Part shown: positions 15,694 through 23,943 of the stretch, one piece after another | Numbering within the stretch: the stretch's first letter is position 1 | How the letters are laid out: every line of letters starts with the position of its first letter | NCBI GenBank assembly: GCA_964590515.1 | Contig: CAZPZD010000019.1 | Span: 1-41,396 of the forward strand | Direction of reading: 5' to 3' | Length of the DNA stretch: 41,396 nucleotides | DNA from: JADFRG01 sp964590515 | GTDB taxonomy: Bacteria; Chloroflexota; Anaerolineae; Anaerolineales; E44-bin32 | Notes under the pieces: generated by a model | What the model saw: the letters and a program-made list of their open reading frames with translations, nothing else | Databases searched by the model: none | What the model was told of the DNA's origin: nothing | Made by a program: the position numbers and the translations under genes

Positions 15694-17207
15694 TCGGCTC
15701 CCAAATTCGCGGTTCGATGGATGCCTTGCCGAGCCTCGATGCGGCGGCTGGCGCGGGACATTGCGAAGCTGATGACAAAATAGATGAGCGCGGCGAACAA
15801 GTATACCTCCCGCACCAGCCCCAGGAATTCGCGCTGCTTGATCACACTCTGCGCCACCGCCAACAAGTCGAGCAGACCCACGATCGTGACAAGGGTGGTG
15901 TCCTTGAAAATGCTGACGAACTGGCCCATGATCGGGGGGATCACCGTCCGAAGCGCTTGAGGGAGGATAACCAGCCCGGTTACCAGGGCTTCGCTGAGTC
16001 CCAGCGCCCGGGCTGCTTCATACTGCTCACGACGGATTGCCTGCAGCCCTCCCCGCACGATCTCGGCCAAATAAGCCGCAGTAAATAGGGTCATCCCGGC
16101 CATCGCCCGCAGCACGCGGTCAAGCGTCAGCTCCGTCGGCAAGAACAATGGCAGCATGACCTGGGCCATGAACAGGATTGTGATGAGCGGGACCCCGCGG
16201 ATAACCTCGATCAACAACACACAAAAACCCTTCACAACCGGCAAGCTGCTTCGTCTCCCAAGGGCCAGCAGCACGCCAATGGGGAACGAGCCCAGGATGC
16301 TGACCGCCGCCAACACCACCGTAAGCAGGATGCCGCTCCAAATGGCGGGCTGGACAATCGGAAGCACGGCCACAGGAGCTACCCGTTCGACCCCAACATC
16401 GAAATTGGTTAGCAAGATGATCAGGGTTGGGAGCAGCAGCAGCCAGGCGGGCAGGAGCAATCGCGGAATTGCGATCGCGTTGGCGAGCCATCGGTAGGCC
16501 GAGCGGCCCACAACCCACGCCACACCGAAAAGCAGGCCGATCGTGACGAAATTGGGAAGCAGGATGGCGGGGAGGAATTCCTTTTGCAGGACGCCATATG
16601 GCGCAAGCAAGCCCAGCGTCGCAAAGCTGGCCGATCCGATGGCCACTCGCCGCAGTGTGGATGCGGCCCCCCAGCTTAGCCCGCCGAGGATCCCGACCAG
16701 GAGCACCGCGCCGTGCCCGCGCCATTCCACCCCCAGCACCGAGAGCAGCTCAGGGCGGAACAGGTAGTATCCCAAGTGATTGGTGACCGTCAGCGGAGTC
16801 GGCAAGATCAGGCCGCGCAGCAACACGACCAGCCAAAAAGGCGACGCCAACCAGGCGAACAGGATCCAACGCCTCTTTGGAGGCCGCCACCGCCTCGCGA
16901 GCCAACTTGCGAGAGCAAGTACAAGGATCACTGCCAGGCTGACCGCCAGCCGCCACACTTGATCTTGCGGGTATCGCCCCCAGATAAGTATTTCGAGATT
17001 GCTGCTTACCACCTTCCAGTTTGCTTCTGAGAAAACCCAGGCCAGGAGCGATCGACCGACGGAGTAGAGCGCAACGCCAACCACCAGCGTAAGTAGCCCG
17101 TTAAGCCAACTGCTGAAAAGGTTCTTGCGCAGCCAGCCGATAACCTCCACGCTCGTTTGAGGCGGTTTCTCAATCGGGCCGAAGGTTGCAAGCTCGCTCG
17201 TCCCCAT
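15690..17207 (-). CDS. aapM: Amino acid ABC transporter permease AapM-like (long form)
   Basis: Polytopic inner-membrane permease of 505 residues. The C-terminal half carries the His/Glu/Gln permease core, with EAA-loop motif YEAARALGLSEALVTGLVILPQALR. The N-terminal half has extra hydrophobic segments. AapM proteins are usually about 380-400 residues, so this copy has roughly 100 extra residues, apparently between the first membrane segment and the core. ATG 17207 has ggaaagg just upstream on the minus strand. It starts 3 nt after the aapQ stop. It pairs with AapQ in the membrane. Confidence 0.88.
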   Translation of the reverse strand: MGTSELATFGPIEKPPQTSVEVIGWLRKNLFSSWLNGLLTLVVGVALYSVGRSLLAWVFSEANWKVVSSNLEILIWGRYPQDQVWRLAVSLAVILVLALASWLARRWRPPKRRWILFAWLASPFWLVVLLRGLILPTPLTVTNHLGYYLFRPELLSVLGVEWRGHGAVLLVGILGGLSWGAASTLRRVAIGSASFATLGLLAPYGVLQKEFLPAILLPNFVTIGLLFGVAWVVGRSAYRWLANAIAIPRLLLPAWLLLLPTLIILLTNFDVGVERVAPVAVLPIVQPAIWSGILLTVVLAAVSILGSFPIGVLLALGRRSSLPVVKGFCVLLIEVIRGVPLITILFMAQVMLPLFLPTELTLDRVLRAMAGMTLFTAAYLAEIVRGGLQAIRREQYEAARALGLSEALVTGLVILPQALRTVIPPIMGQFVSIFKDTTLVTIVGLLDLLAVAQSVIKQREFLGLVREVYLFAALIYFVISFAMSRASRRIEARQGIHRTANLGAE

Positions 17208-17210
17208 GGG

Positions 17211-18395
17211 TTACCTTTCCTTTATTCTCAGGCGAGCGTTGATGAAATTCATGCCTGCAGAAATGATCAAGCTGAGGGCCAGGTAGGTGCCCATCATCAT
17301 TGCGATGACCTGCACGGCCTGTCCCGATTGATTGAAGATGGTCTGCGAGATGGAGTACAGGTCCGGATAGCCGACCCCGATCGCCAGACTGGAGTTCTTC
17401 GCCAAGTTCAAGTATTGGTTCGTGGTCGGCGGGATGATGACCCGCAAAGCTACCGGGAGAATCACCAAGCGCAAGGTCTGGGCTCTGGTGAGGCCAGTGG
17501 CCAAAGAGGCCTCACGTAAGCCATGTGGGACTGCCTGGATCCCGGCTCGGACGATTTCGGCGATGAAAGCCGCCGTATAGATCACGAGACCGAGCAGGAT
17601 GGCGGCAAACTCGGGGCTTAGGCGCGATCCGCCAGCAATCCGCAAGCCTTCAAGCTGTGGGAGCTCGGCCGTGAACGGCTGCTCGGGGAGTACCAGCCAG
17701 CCAAGCAGTGGGAGTCCGAACAAAGGAACAGCGGCCCATAGGGCAGGTCGGGTTTCTGCTCCGGATCGGAGTCTCCGATCCAACCTGGTTCGGTAGATAG
17801 CAATCGCGAGGAGCACGCTCATTCCGGCCAGCAGAAGCCACAGACCGGACCACGCGTGCGGGACGGCCCGCGGAGTGAAGAAGCCGCGATTGCTCAGAAT
17901 GAATGGACCGAGGGTGACCCGGTCTGCCAAGGAGGGAAGCTTGAGCAGGATGCCGGAGTATAGAAAGAACAGCTGCACCAAGAGCGGGGTGTTCCGGATG
18001 ATCTCGACATAGGCCTGCGAAATTGAGCGCAGCAGCCAATTTGATGAGAGAAGCGCAATACCGGTGAATATCCCCAATGCAGTTGCCAAGATCAGGCCAA
18101 CGACCACAACCTGCAGCGTATTCGCCAGCCCGACGAAATAAGCATCTAGAAAGCTGTCGGATCGTTCGAGCGGGAGCGCTTCGTCGGCGACCGGAAAACC
18201 GGCCGTTCTGCTCAGGAACCCAAAGCTCAGGTCGAGTCCTCGAGAGTCTAGGGCGTTGAACAGGTTGCCAAATAGCCAGCGGCCGACCACGAGGACCAGC
18301 ACCACGAAAGCTGCCTGGGCGAGCGCTTGCAAGAATCGGATGTCCCTGGAGAAGCGGCTGAAGGACTGAAGCGAGCCTTGGAGACTTCTCAGCAT
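17211..18395 (-). CDS. aapQ: Amino acid ABC transporter permease AapQ-like
   Basis: Inner-membrane permease of 394 residues, the usual length for AapQ. It has a long N-terminal part including FLSRTAGFPVADEALP, a periplasmic segment typical of AapQ. The EAA-loop region is GLREASLATGLTRAQTLRLVILPVALR, followed by IIPPTTNQYLNL. It forms the transport channel with AapM. It is separated from aapJ by 86 nt containing a strong hairpin and is tightly linked to aapM downstream. Confidence 0.9.
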   Translation of the reverse strand: MLRSLQGSLQSFSRFSRDIRFLQALAQAAFVVLVLVVGRWLFGNLFNALDSRGLDLSFGFLSRTAGFPVADEALPLERSDSFLDAYFVGLANTLQVVVVGLILATALGIFTGIALLSSNWLLRSISQAYVEIIRNTPLLVQLFFLYSGILLKLPSLADRVTLGPFILSNRGFFTPRAVPHAWSGLWLLLAGMSVLLAIAIYRTRLDRRLRSGAETRPALWAAVPLFGLPLLGWLVLPEQPFTAELPQLEGLRIAGGSRLSPEFAAILLGLVIYTAAFIAEIVRAGIQAVPHGLREASLATGLTRAQTLRLVILPVALRVIIPPTTNQYLNLAKNSSLAIGVGYPDLYSISQTIFNQSGQAVQVIAMMMGTYLALSLIISAGMNFINARLRIKER

Positions 18396-18416
18396 CGAGT
18401 GGGCGAACTGTGGCTT

Positions 18417-18450
18417 GAAAAGTGCGGCCCGGCCGTAGGCCGGGCCGCAC
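18417..18450 (-). terminator. Intercistronic hairpin between aapJ and aapQ
   Basis: Perfect 13-bp stem gtgcggcccggcc (18422-18434) / ggccgggccgcac (18438-18450) with a 3-nt loop. In the minus direction it is followed by tttt. It sits just downstream of the binding-protein gene. Such elements usually stabilise the upstream mRNA and partly terminate, giving more binding protein than permease. Structure is seen; the effect is inference. Confidence 0.75.
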
Positions 18451-18481
18451 CGTCAAGCCGAACTATCCTCTCAGACAGAAA

Positions 18482-19624
18482 CTACCGCCAAGGCGGTGCG
18501 TAGATCAGACCGCCCTGAGTCCAGAGTGCGTTCAAACTGCCCTCCCGAGGGATGTCGGTTCCAGCCGGGCCAAGGTGGTGATCATAGATCTCGCCGTAAT
18601 TGCCCACTTCCCGGATGACATTGACGACAAAGTCCGGAGCGAGCCCCAAGAGAGCGCCAAACTCGCCCTCGATGCCAAGCAGCCGGCGGATCTCCGGATC
18701 CTGCGGATCGGACGCCACGATCTCGTCTACATTCAGAGAAGTGATGCCTTTCTCCTCGGCGATGATGATCGCGTTGACCACCCATCGTACGACGTCTCCC
18801 CACTGCTGGTCGCCCTGCGCCCAAACTGGGCCGAGCGGCTCTTTCGACATCGTCACCGGAAGAATGATGTGATCAGCGGGATTCGTCGTCGCGGTGCGGA
18901 GACCGGCCAACTGGGACTTATCCGAAGTCAACCCATCACAGCGACCCTCATCATAGGCGACGCGGGTCTCGTCCCCGGTGGCGAACACCAACGGCTCGTA
19001 AGTTACGCCCCGCGAGCTGAAGGCATCGGCCAGATTCAGCTCGGTTGTGGTCCCGGCTAGGACACAGATCGTTGCCCCGTCCATGTCCTCCAGCGTTGAG
19101 AACCCGCTGTCTGCCCGGACCATCATGCCCTGACCATCGTAAAAGATTGTCGGGCCGAAGTCGGTGCCCAGCTCGACGTCTCGTGTGATGGTCCAAGTAG
19201 TATTGCGGATCAGCACGTCGATCTCGTTGGCTTGCAACGCCGTGAATCGCTCGGCGGCCGTCAGCGGACGGAACTCCACTGCACTGGCATCGTTGAAGAT
19301 GGCAACGGCTAGCGCGCGACAGAAGTCGGAGTCAAAGCCGACAAACTCGCCCTGCGCATTCAGGAATCCAAATCCCGGCACGGACGAGTTCACGCCACAG
19401 CGCACCGCACCGCTGTCCTTGACAGCTTGCAGTCTGGCAGATTCCATCTGTAACTCGACTGGGACCTGGACTTGTTGGGTCTGGACGACCGGGACCTCTT
19501 GGGTCTCTACCACCCGAACCTCCCGGATCTCGGGCTCGGCGGGTTGGCATGCGCTCAGGGCGATTGCCAGCAACAGGCCGAGTGCCAGGCCGGTCGCGGG
19601 CGGGACGGATCTACTAGGACGCAT
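18482..19624 (-). CDS. aapJ: Amino acid ABC transporter substrate-binding lipoprotein
   Basis: Extracytoplasmic solute-binding protein (family 3), 380 residues. The signal peptide ends in lipobox ALSAC. A stalk of repeated VVETQEV/VQVPVE-like residues follows, of a kind common in Chloroflexota binding lipoproteins. The binding domain has GAVRCGVNSSVPGFGF, GFDSDFCRALAVAIF and LIRNTTWTITRDVELGTDFG, typical of AapJ. ATG 19624 is chosen because gaggagag lies just upstream. An earlier in-frame ATG at 19666 would put a polar stretch before the signal. It is the first gene of the operon. Confidence 0.9.
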   Translation of the reverse strand: MRPSRSVPPATGLALGLLLAIALSACQPAEPEIREVRVVETQEVPVVQTQQVQVPVELQMESARLQAVKDSGAVRCGVNSSVPGFGFLNAQGEFVGFDSDFCRALAVAIFNDASAVEFRPLTAAERFTALQANEIDVLIRNTTWTITRDVELGTDFGPTIFYDGQGMMVRADSGFSTLEDMDGATICVLAGTTTELNLADAFSSRGVTYEPLVFATGDETRVAYDEGRCDGLTSDKSQLAGLRTATTNPADHIILPVTMSKEPLGPVWAQGDQQWGDVVRWVVNAIIIAEEKGITSLNVDEIVASDPQDPEIRRLLGIEGEFGALLGLAPDFVVNVIREVGNYGEIYDHHLGPAGTDIPREGSLNALWTQGGLIYAPPWR

Positions 19625-20027
19625 CTGTTTCTCTCCTCTTTCTTTGGTCATGTGCTCGAAAGTCACGTGGACAGCTTAAAAGCAGGGGGGTTACCGTACG
19701 GCACACCTCCTTGAGAGCGCACGACGCTGTGTGGACTGCGGCGCTACAACCTCTCGACGGTTATTCAACCTTGAAGCCATCAAGCCGAGGCGCAAGTCGG
19801 AACGATACCTGGCCGTGATGTGGGGAATGCAGAATGAATCGTAGGGCATTCATCGGGAATCGTCAAGGTGAACCGATTGTGGGCAGTCGGCCGGGGGTCG
19901 TCGGCCTCATCCGCGCCGTCGCAGGCTGAAACCTCTTTCCCAATGCCCCGCCTTGGCCCCTGTGGTAGTCTATGCAAGCCTCGCCACTGGCGTGCCGTCA
20001 AGTGGCGTGGGGAGACACTGGAGGCGG
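19625..20027. other. Divergent intergenic region between aapJ and kinase 2
   Basis: About 400 nt without a convincing gene. It holds the aapJ ribosome site (minus strand), the 8-bp palindrome ccgtacgg at 19694-19701, a short inverted repeat cttga/tcaag near 19780, and the ggaggcgg site of the kinase at 20020-20027. Promoters for both divergent genes must lie here, but no clear -35/-10 pair was found. Confidence 0.5.
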
Positions 20028-21521
20028 ATGGCCGGACTGGTCGGTCAAACCCTAGACCACTACCGCTTGGTCGAACAGCTCGGCCAGGGTGGGATGGCGA
20101 CCGTGTATCGGGCGCAGGACACCCGCCGGGGGGTAGACGTCGCCATAAAGGTCCTTTCCCCAACTATTACCGGCGAAAAGCGATTCGTGCGGCGATTTCG
20201 CCGAGAGGCGGAGATCGTCAAACAGCGGCTTAAACACCCGAACATCGTGCCGGTGCTGGCTTATGGCGAGACCGGCGGCTACGTGTATCTGGTGATGCCG
20301 CTCATCCAGGGGGAAACGCTTTCGGATCGGCTGGTCCGCCGCGGGTTGACCGAGCAGGAGGCCAATCTCTGGGTGGGCCAAATCTGTGACGCCCTCGATT
20401 TCGCCCACAAGCAAGGGGTCATCCACCGGGATATCAAGCCGGCCAACATCATGCTCACCGAATCCGGTGAGGCTCTGCTTATGGACTTCGGCCTAGCCCG
20501 CGATGTGCAGGGCTCCGGCAAGCTGACCGGCTCCATGCTGATGGGGACCCCGGCCTTCGTGTCCCCCGAGCAAGCCCAGGGCAAAGGTCTCGATCACCGC
20601 TCGGATCAATACTCGCTGGGGGTCGTGCTCTACTTGATCGCGACCGGCCACTTGCCGTTCGATACCGACTCGCCGATGGCCCTGGTCCTAATGCACATTC
20701 AGGACCCGGTTCCGAAGCCGAGCCGCTTCAACCCGACCCTCAAGCCGGCCCTCGAGCGGGTGATCTTGAAAACCCTGGCCAAGAACCTTGAGGAGCGGTT
20801 CAAGGACACGGCCGACCTCAAGCGGGCCTATCACGCTGCGCTGGCCGGAGACTCAGTTGCTTGGGTCGAAGCCCCTACCGAGCTGCTCCAGCCCCGCCGG
20901 GCGGCTCCGGTCGACCGACCAGGCGGCAGGCGTGCCTTCCCAGCTTGGCTGATTCCGGCCAGTGCGCTGCCAGTTGTGGCGCTACTTGCGGTGATTGCCT
21001 TCGGTCCTGGGGCGGCGAACGAGGGAGATCGGGGAACGCCAACCGGGCTGGCAGGTGTTGGTGGCGCGACCCGGGTGCCGGCATCCACCGCTCTACCCAC
21101 AGCGTCCCCCGCACCGACCCTGACCCCGACCCCGGTCGAAGTGGCAGCCTGCCCGGGTCTTCGGCTGATCGGATTCTCCAAGAAGGGTAACGAGGTGAGC
21201 TGGACCATCGACAATACGACCGGTTCTCCGGTGCAGCTTGCCAGTCTCGATTTTCGATGGCCGGCGAGTAACCCGGCTTATCTGATCTCGCTGGATGGCC
21301 AGCCGTGGCTTGAAAAGGCCGATATCGAGCGTATGGTAGAGGACATGGCGCAGGGCCTGAACCCTCAGATCCCATTCAGTGCGCAGCTGAGTGTGCCGGA
21401 CGACGAGATCCGCCGCTTCACGATGCGTTTTAACTGGACCCTCGACGAGGCGGGGATTTATGGACTCGAGCTCGGATTCGACCCGGATCCGGCGGGGTGT
21501 TATCTCACGACCGAGTGGTAG
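20028..21521 (+). CDS. Membrane Ser/Thr protein kinase 2 with extracellular domain
   Basis: Hanks-type kinase of 497 residues, closely similar in its kinase half to the protein at 10409-11914. It has GQGGMATVYRAQ, ATP Lys41, HRD Asp135, DFG Asp153 and GTPAFVSPEQA. One membrane segment lies at about 304-326. After a short Thr/Pro linker comes a folded-looking outer domain of about 120 residues with a Cys near each end (CPGLRLIGF and GCYLTTEW). Its beta-rich pattern suggests an Ig-like or similar sensor; no named family is assigned. ATG 20028 has ggaggcgg immediately upstream. A longer frame to 19953 is not supported. Confidence 0.88.
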   Translation: MAGLVGQTLDHYRLVEQLGQGGMATVYRAQDTRRGVDVAIKVLSPTITGEKRFVRRFRREAEIVKQRLKHPNIVPVLAYGETGGYVYLVMPLIQGETLSDRLVRRGLTEQEANLWVGQICDALDFAHKQGVIHRDIKPANIMLTESGEALLMDFGLARDVQGSGKLTGSMLMGTPAFVSPEQAQGKGLDHRSDQYSLGVVLYLIATGHLPFDTDSPMALVLMHIQDPVPKPSRFNPTLKPALERVILKTLAKNLEERFKDTADLKRAYHAALAGDSVAWVEAPTELLQPRRAAPVDRPGGRRAFPAWLIPASALPVVALLAVIAFGPGAANEGDRGTPTGLAGVGGATRVPASTALPTASPAPTLTPTPVEVAACPGLRLIGFSKKGNEVSWTIDNTTGSPVQLASLDFRWPASNPAYLISLDGQPWLEKADIERMVEDMAQGLNPQIPFSAQLSVPDDEIRRFTMRFNWTLDEAGIYGLELGFDPDPAGCYLTTEW

Positions 21522-21555
21522 TGTTAGAACGCTAGCTGCCATCACACTCAAATGT

Positions 21556-21595
21556 CGAAGCAGGGCGGGCGCATACCCGCCCTGATGCTTTCTTG
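21556..21595 (+). terminator. Intrinsic terminator after kinase 2
   Basis: Stem cagggcggg (21561-21569) / cccgccctg (21576-21584) with a 6-nt loop, followed by atgctttctt. It lies 40 nt after the kinase stop and just before the glycosyltransferase-like gene. Confidence 0.8.
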
Positions 21596-21615
21596 GTCGG
21601 GACCGGGCTGGCAAC

Positions 21616-22737
21616 TTGGAATCCAGGAATCCGGCCGTGCCGCCATATAATCTGCCGATCGACCGGGTTCACAATCTGATTCACATTGCAGTCGATGGCC
21701 GAGCGCTCGTCGAGCACCCGACCTCCGCGGAGGCCCAGCACCTCCTCGAATGGATCGGTGGTCTCCCGGGCCCGGAGACGAACGTCTCGCTGGTGCATCC
21801 GGAAGGGGAGCTGCCCGAGCTTCCGCCGGGAGTTCGTTCTCGGACGGCGGGGCCCGTCCGCCGTGAGTGGGATCGGCTCCGCTACGATCAGATCACCCTT
21901 CCGCGGGCCGCCGCGCAGGCGGGTGCTGATCTCTTGTTGATCTTCTCGGATGGGGTTCCGCTCAAGGCCCGGATTCCGATCGCGGCGGTCCCCTTGATCG
22001 GTCCGCAGCTTTCTGCTGCCGGGATTGTGGAGATGCTCAGGAAAGCGGCCGGCCGGGCAGGGCTGCGCGGCGCAAACAACATCCTGATTGCCGCGGATCT
22101 GGATGGAGCGGCGCACTCCGGACGTCGCTACCCTCCGTTTGTCTCTCCGCCTTTCTTGAGGCCCGGACTTGAGTCGGCTGGCGCGGAGCGGCGGCAGGTC
22201 CTGTGCTACGATACGAACCCGGAAGACATTCGCCTGGCCCTGGCAGCCTGGACCTGGGTGGACGGATCGCTAGGGGACACTTATCCCTTGCAGTTCCTGA
22301 GTTGGAACCCTGAGGTCGAGGAGTTGATCGCAAGGACAGCCGCCGAGTTCAATGTCGCCGAATCGGTCATGACCCGGCCACCGACCAAGCAGCTTTCTCA
22401 ACTGTATCGTGAGGCGGCGGCGTTTCTATCCGTCCGTACCCTAGCTTGGGGTCAACCCTTCCGCTGGGCGCTGGCTAGCGGGGCGCCGGTTGCGGCGTTT
22501 GATTCTCCGTCGGCGAATTCGATTCTGGGCGACGCCGGGTACTTGGTCACGAAGGGAGATACCCGACGGCTCGGGGCGGCGTGCCTCTCGCTCCTGGTTC
22601 AGGACGAGCTGGCTGATTCGCTGCGGATCAAAGGTCTGCGCCGGGCCGCGGCCTACCGGGAGCGAGCACCAATTGAGATGATCACCGAGTTGGCTAAGCC
22701 ATCGCGTTCCACGAGGGGCAAGCATGCTGTTCTATGA
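21616..22737 (+). CDS. Glycosyltransferase-like protein (group 1 type)
   Basis: Up to 373 residues. The N-terminal segment LIHIAVDGRALVEHPTSAEAQHLLEWI matches the opening of family 4-type glycosyltransferases (xIAVDGRAL...). The C-terminal part has SQLYREAAAFLSVRTLAWGQPFRWALASGAPVAAFD, the second-Rossmann pattern of these enzymes. The usual E-x7-E site appears degenerate: the position of the first Glu reads W-G-Q. Activity or substrate is therefore uncertain. The start is unclear: the longest frame begins at TTG 21616, but a perfect TATAAT lies at 21646-21651, so translation might begin further down. It may be transcribed with the FAD oxidoreductase 30 nt downstream. Confidence 0.65.
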   Translation: MESRNPAVPPYNLPIDRVHNLIHIAVDGRALVEHPTSAEAQHLLEWIGGLPGPETNVSLVHPEGELPELPPGVRSRTAGPVRREWDRLRYDQITLPRAAAQAGADLLLIFSDGVPLKARIPIAAVPLIGPQLSAAGIVEMLRKAAGRAGLRGANNILIAADLDGAAHSGRRYPPFVSPPFLRPGLESAGAERRQVLCYDTNPEDIRLALAAWTWVDGSLGDTYPLQFLSWNPEVEELIARTAAEFNVAESVMTRPPTKQLSQLYREAAAFLSVRTLAWGQPFRWALASGAPVAAFDSPSANSILGDAGYLVTKGDTRRLGAACLSLLVQDELADSLRIKGLRRAAAYRERAPIEMITELAKPSRSTRGKHAVL

Positions 22738-22767
22738 TTTCGGCCAGGCTACTGATTTGAGTTGAGA

Positions 22768-23943
22768 ATGGGCCGACAGACAGACGGCTCGGTTGTCATC
22801 GTCGGGGCCGGAGTTTTCGGATCCTCGGCCGCGCTCGAACTACGGAAGCGCGGGCACCCCGTCACGCTGCTGGATCCGGGGCCGGTGCCGCACGTCCTGG
22901 CGGCTTCCACCGACATCAGCAAGGTCCTGCGAATGGATTATGGGGCGGATGAGTTCTATATGGAATTGATGGAGGCTGCATTCGAAGGCTGGGATCAGTG
23001 GAACGCGGCCTGGGGAGAGCCGCTCTTCCACCAGACCGGGATGCTCCTTTTGGCTGGCGCACCCATGGCCCCGGGTGGCTTCGAATATGAGAGCTACCAA
23101 CTCCTGCGCGCCCGCGGCCACCAACCCGAACGGCTATCGGCCGCCCAGATTCAAGCCCGCTTTCCGGCCTGGGACCTTGCGGACCACCCGGAGGCCTATT
23201 TCAATCCGCGGGCCGGTTGGGCCGAGAGCGGCGAAGTCGTGGCCCGCCTCATTGCAGACGGGAAAAAACTTGGGGTCAAGGTTTTCGCCGGCGCGGAGAT
23301 GCGCAGCCTGATCGAGCAAGGGAAGCGAGTGGTCGGGGTGCGGATGGCGGATGGACGGGAATTCGAAGCAGAGTCTGTCGTGGTCGCGGCCGGAGCCTGG
23401 AGCCCCTCGCTGCTGCCGCAGTTGCGGGACCTCATGTGGTCGACCGGCCAGCCGGTTTTCCACTTCCGGGTAGAAGACCTCGAGTCATTCCAGCCGCCGA
23501 AATTCGTGGTGTGGTCCGCCGACATCGCCAGCACCGGATGGTATGGGTTCCCGGCGCTCGACGATGGGACCGTGAAGGTGGCCAACCACGGACCGGGGCG
23601 GCGCCAGGCCGCCGCCGAGCCACGACGGGTAGATTCAGGGTATGAGGAAATGTTCCGGGCTTTCTTCCGCCGTTCGCTGCCGGCGCTGGCCGAGGCGCCG
23701 ATGACCAGCAACCGGTTGTGCATGTACTGCGACACCTGGGATGGGGACTTCTGGATCGATTACGATCCAGATCGGGAGGGTCTGCTGGTCGCCGCCGGGG
23801 GCAGCGGCCATGGCTTCAAGTTCGCACCCATGCTGGGCCCGATCATTGCCGACGTGCTCGAGCGCAAGCCGAACGATTTCGCCCACCGCTTTCGCTGGAG
23901 GCGGCGCGGCGAGCTCAAGACCGAAGGCGCTCGCTATTCCTGA
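22768..23943 (+). CDS. FAD-dependent amine oxidoreductase, sarcosine oxidase/N-methyltryptophan oxidase-like
   Basis: A DAO-family flavoenzyme of 391 residues. The N-terminal ADP-binding motif is VIVGAGVFGSSAALELRKRG. The C-terminal part has LCMYCDTWDGDFWID followed by AAGGSGHGFKFAPMLG, matching monomeric sarcosine oxidase-type enzymes. In those the Cys in this region covalently holds FAD and the GHGFK block contacts the flavin. It likely oxidises a secondary N-methyl amino acid; the substrate is not readable. ATG 22768 is preferred over TTG 22762. Its 3' end overlaps the convergent DUF309 gene by 10 nt. Confidence 0.85.
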   Translation: MGRQTDGSVVIVGAGVFGSSAALELRKRGHPVTLLDPGPVPHVLAASTDISKVLRMDYGADEFYMELMEAAFEGWDQWNAAWGEPLFHQTGMLLLAGAPMAPGGFEYESYQLLRARGHQPERLSAAQIQARFPAWDLADHPEAYFNPRAGWAESGEVVARLIADGKKLGVKVFAGAEMRSLIEQGKRVVGVRMADGREFEAESVVVAAGAWSPSLLPQLRDLMWSTGQPVFHFRVEDLESFQPPKFVVWSADIASTGWYGFPALDDGTVKVANHGPGRRQAAAEPRRVDSGYEEMFRAFFRRSLPALAEAPMTSNRLCMYCDTWDGDFWIDYDPDREGLLVAAGGSGHGFKFAPMLGPIIADVLERKPNDFAHRFRWRRRGELKTEGARYS

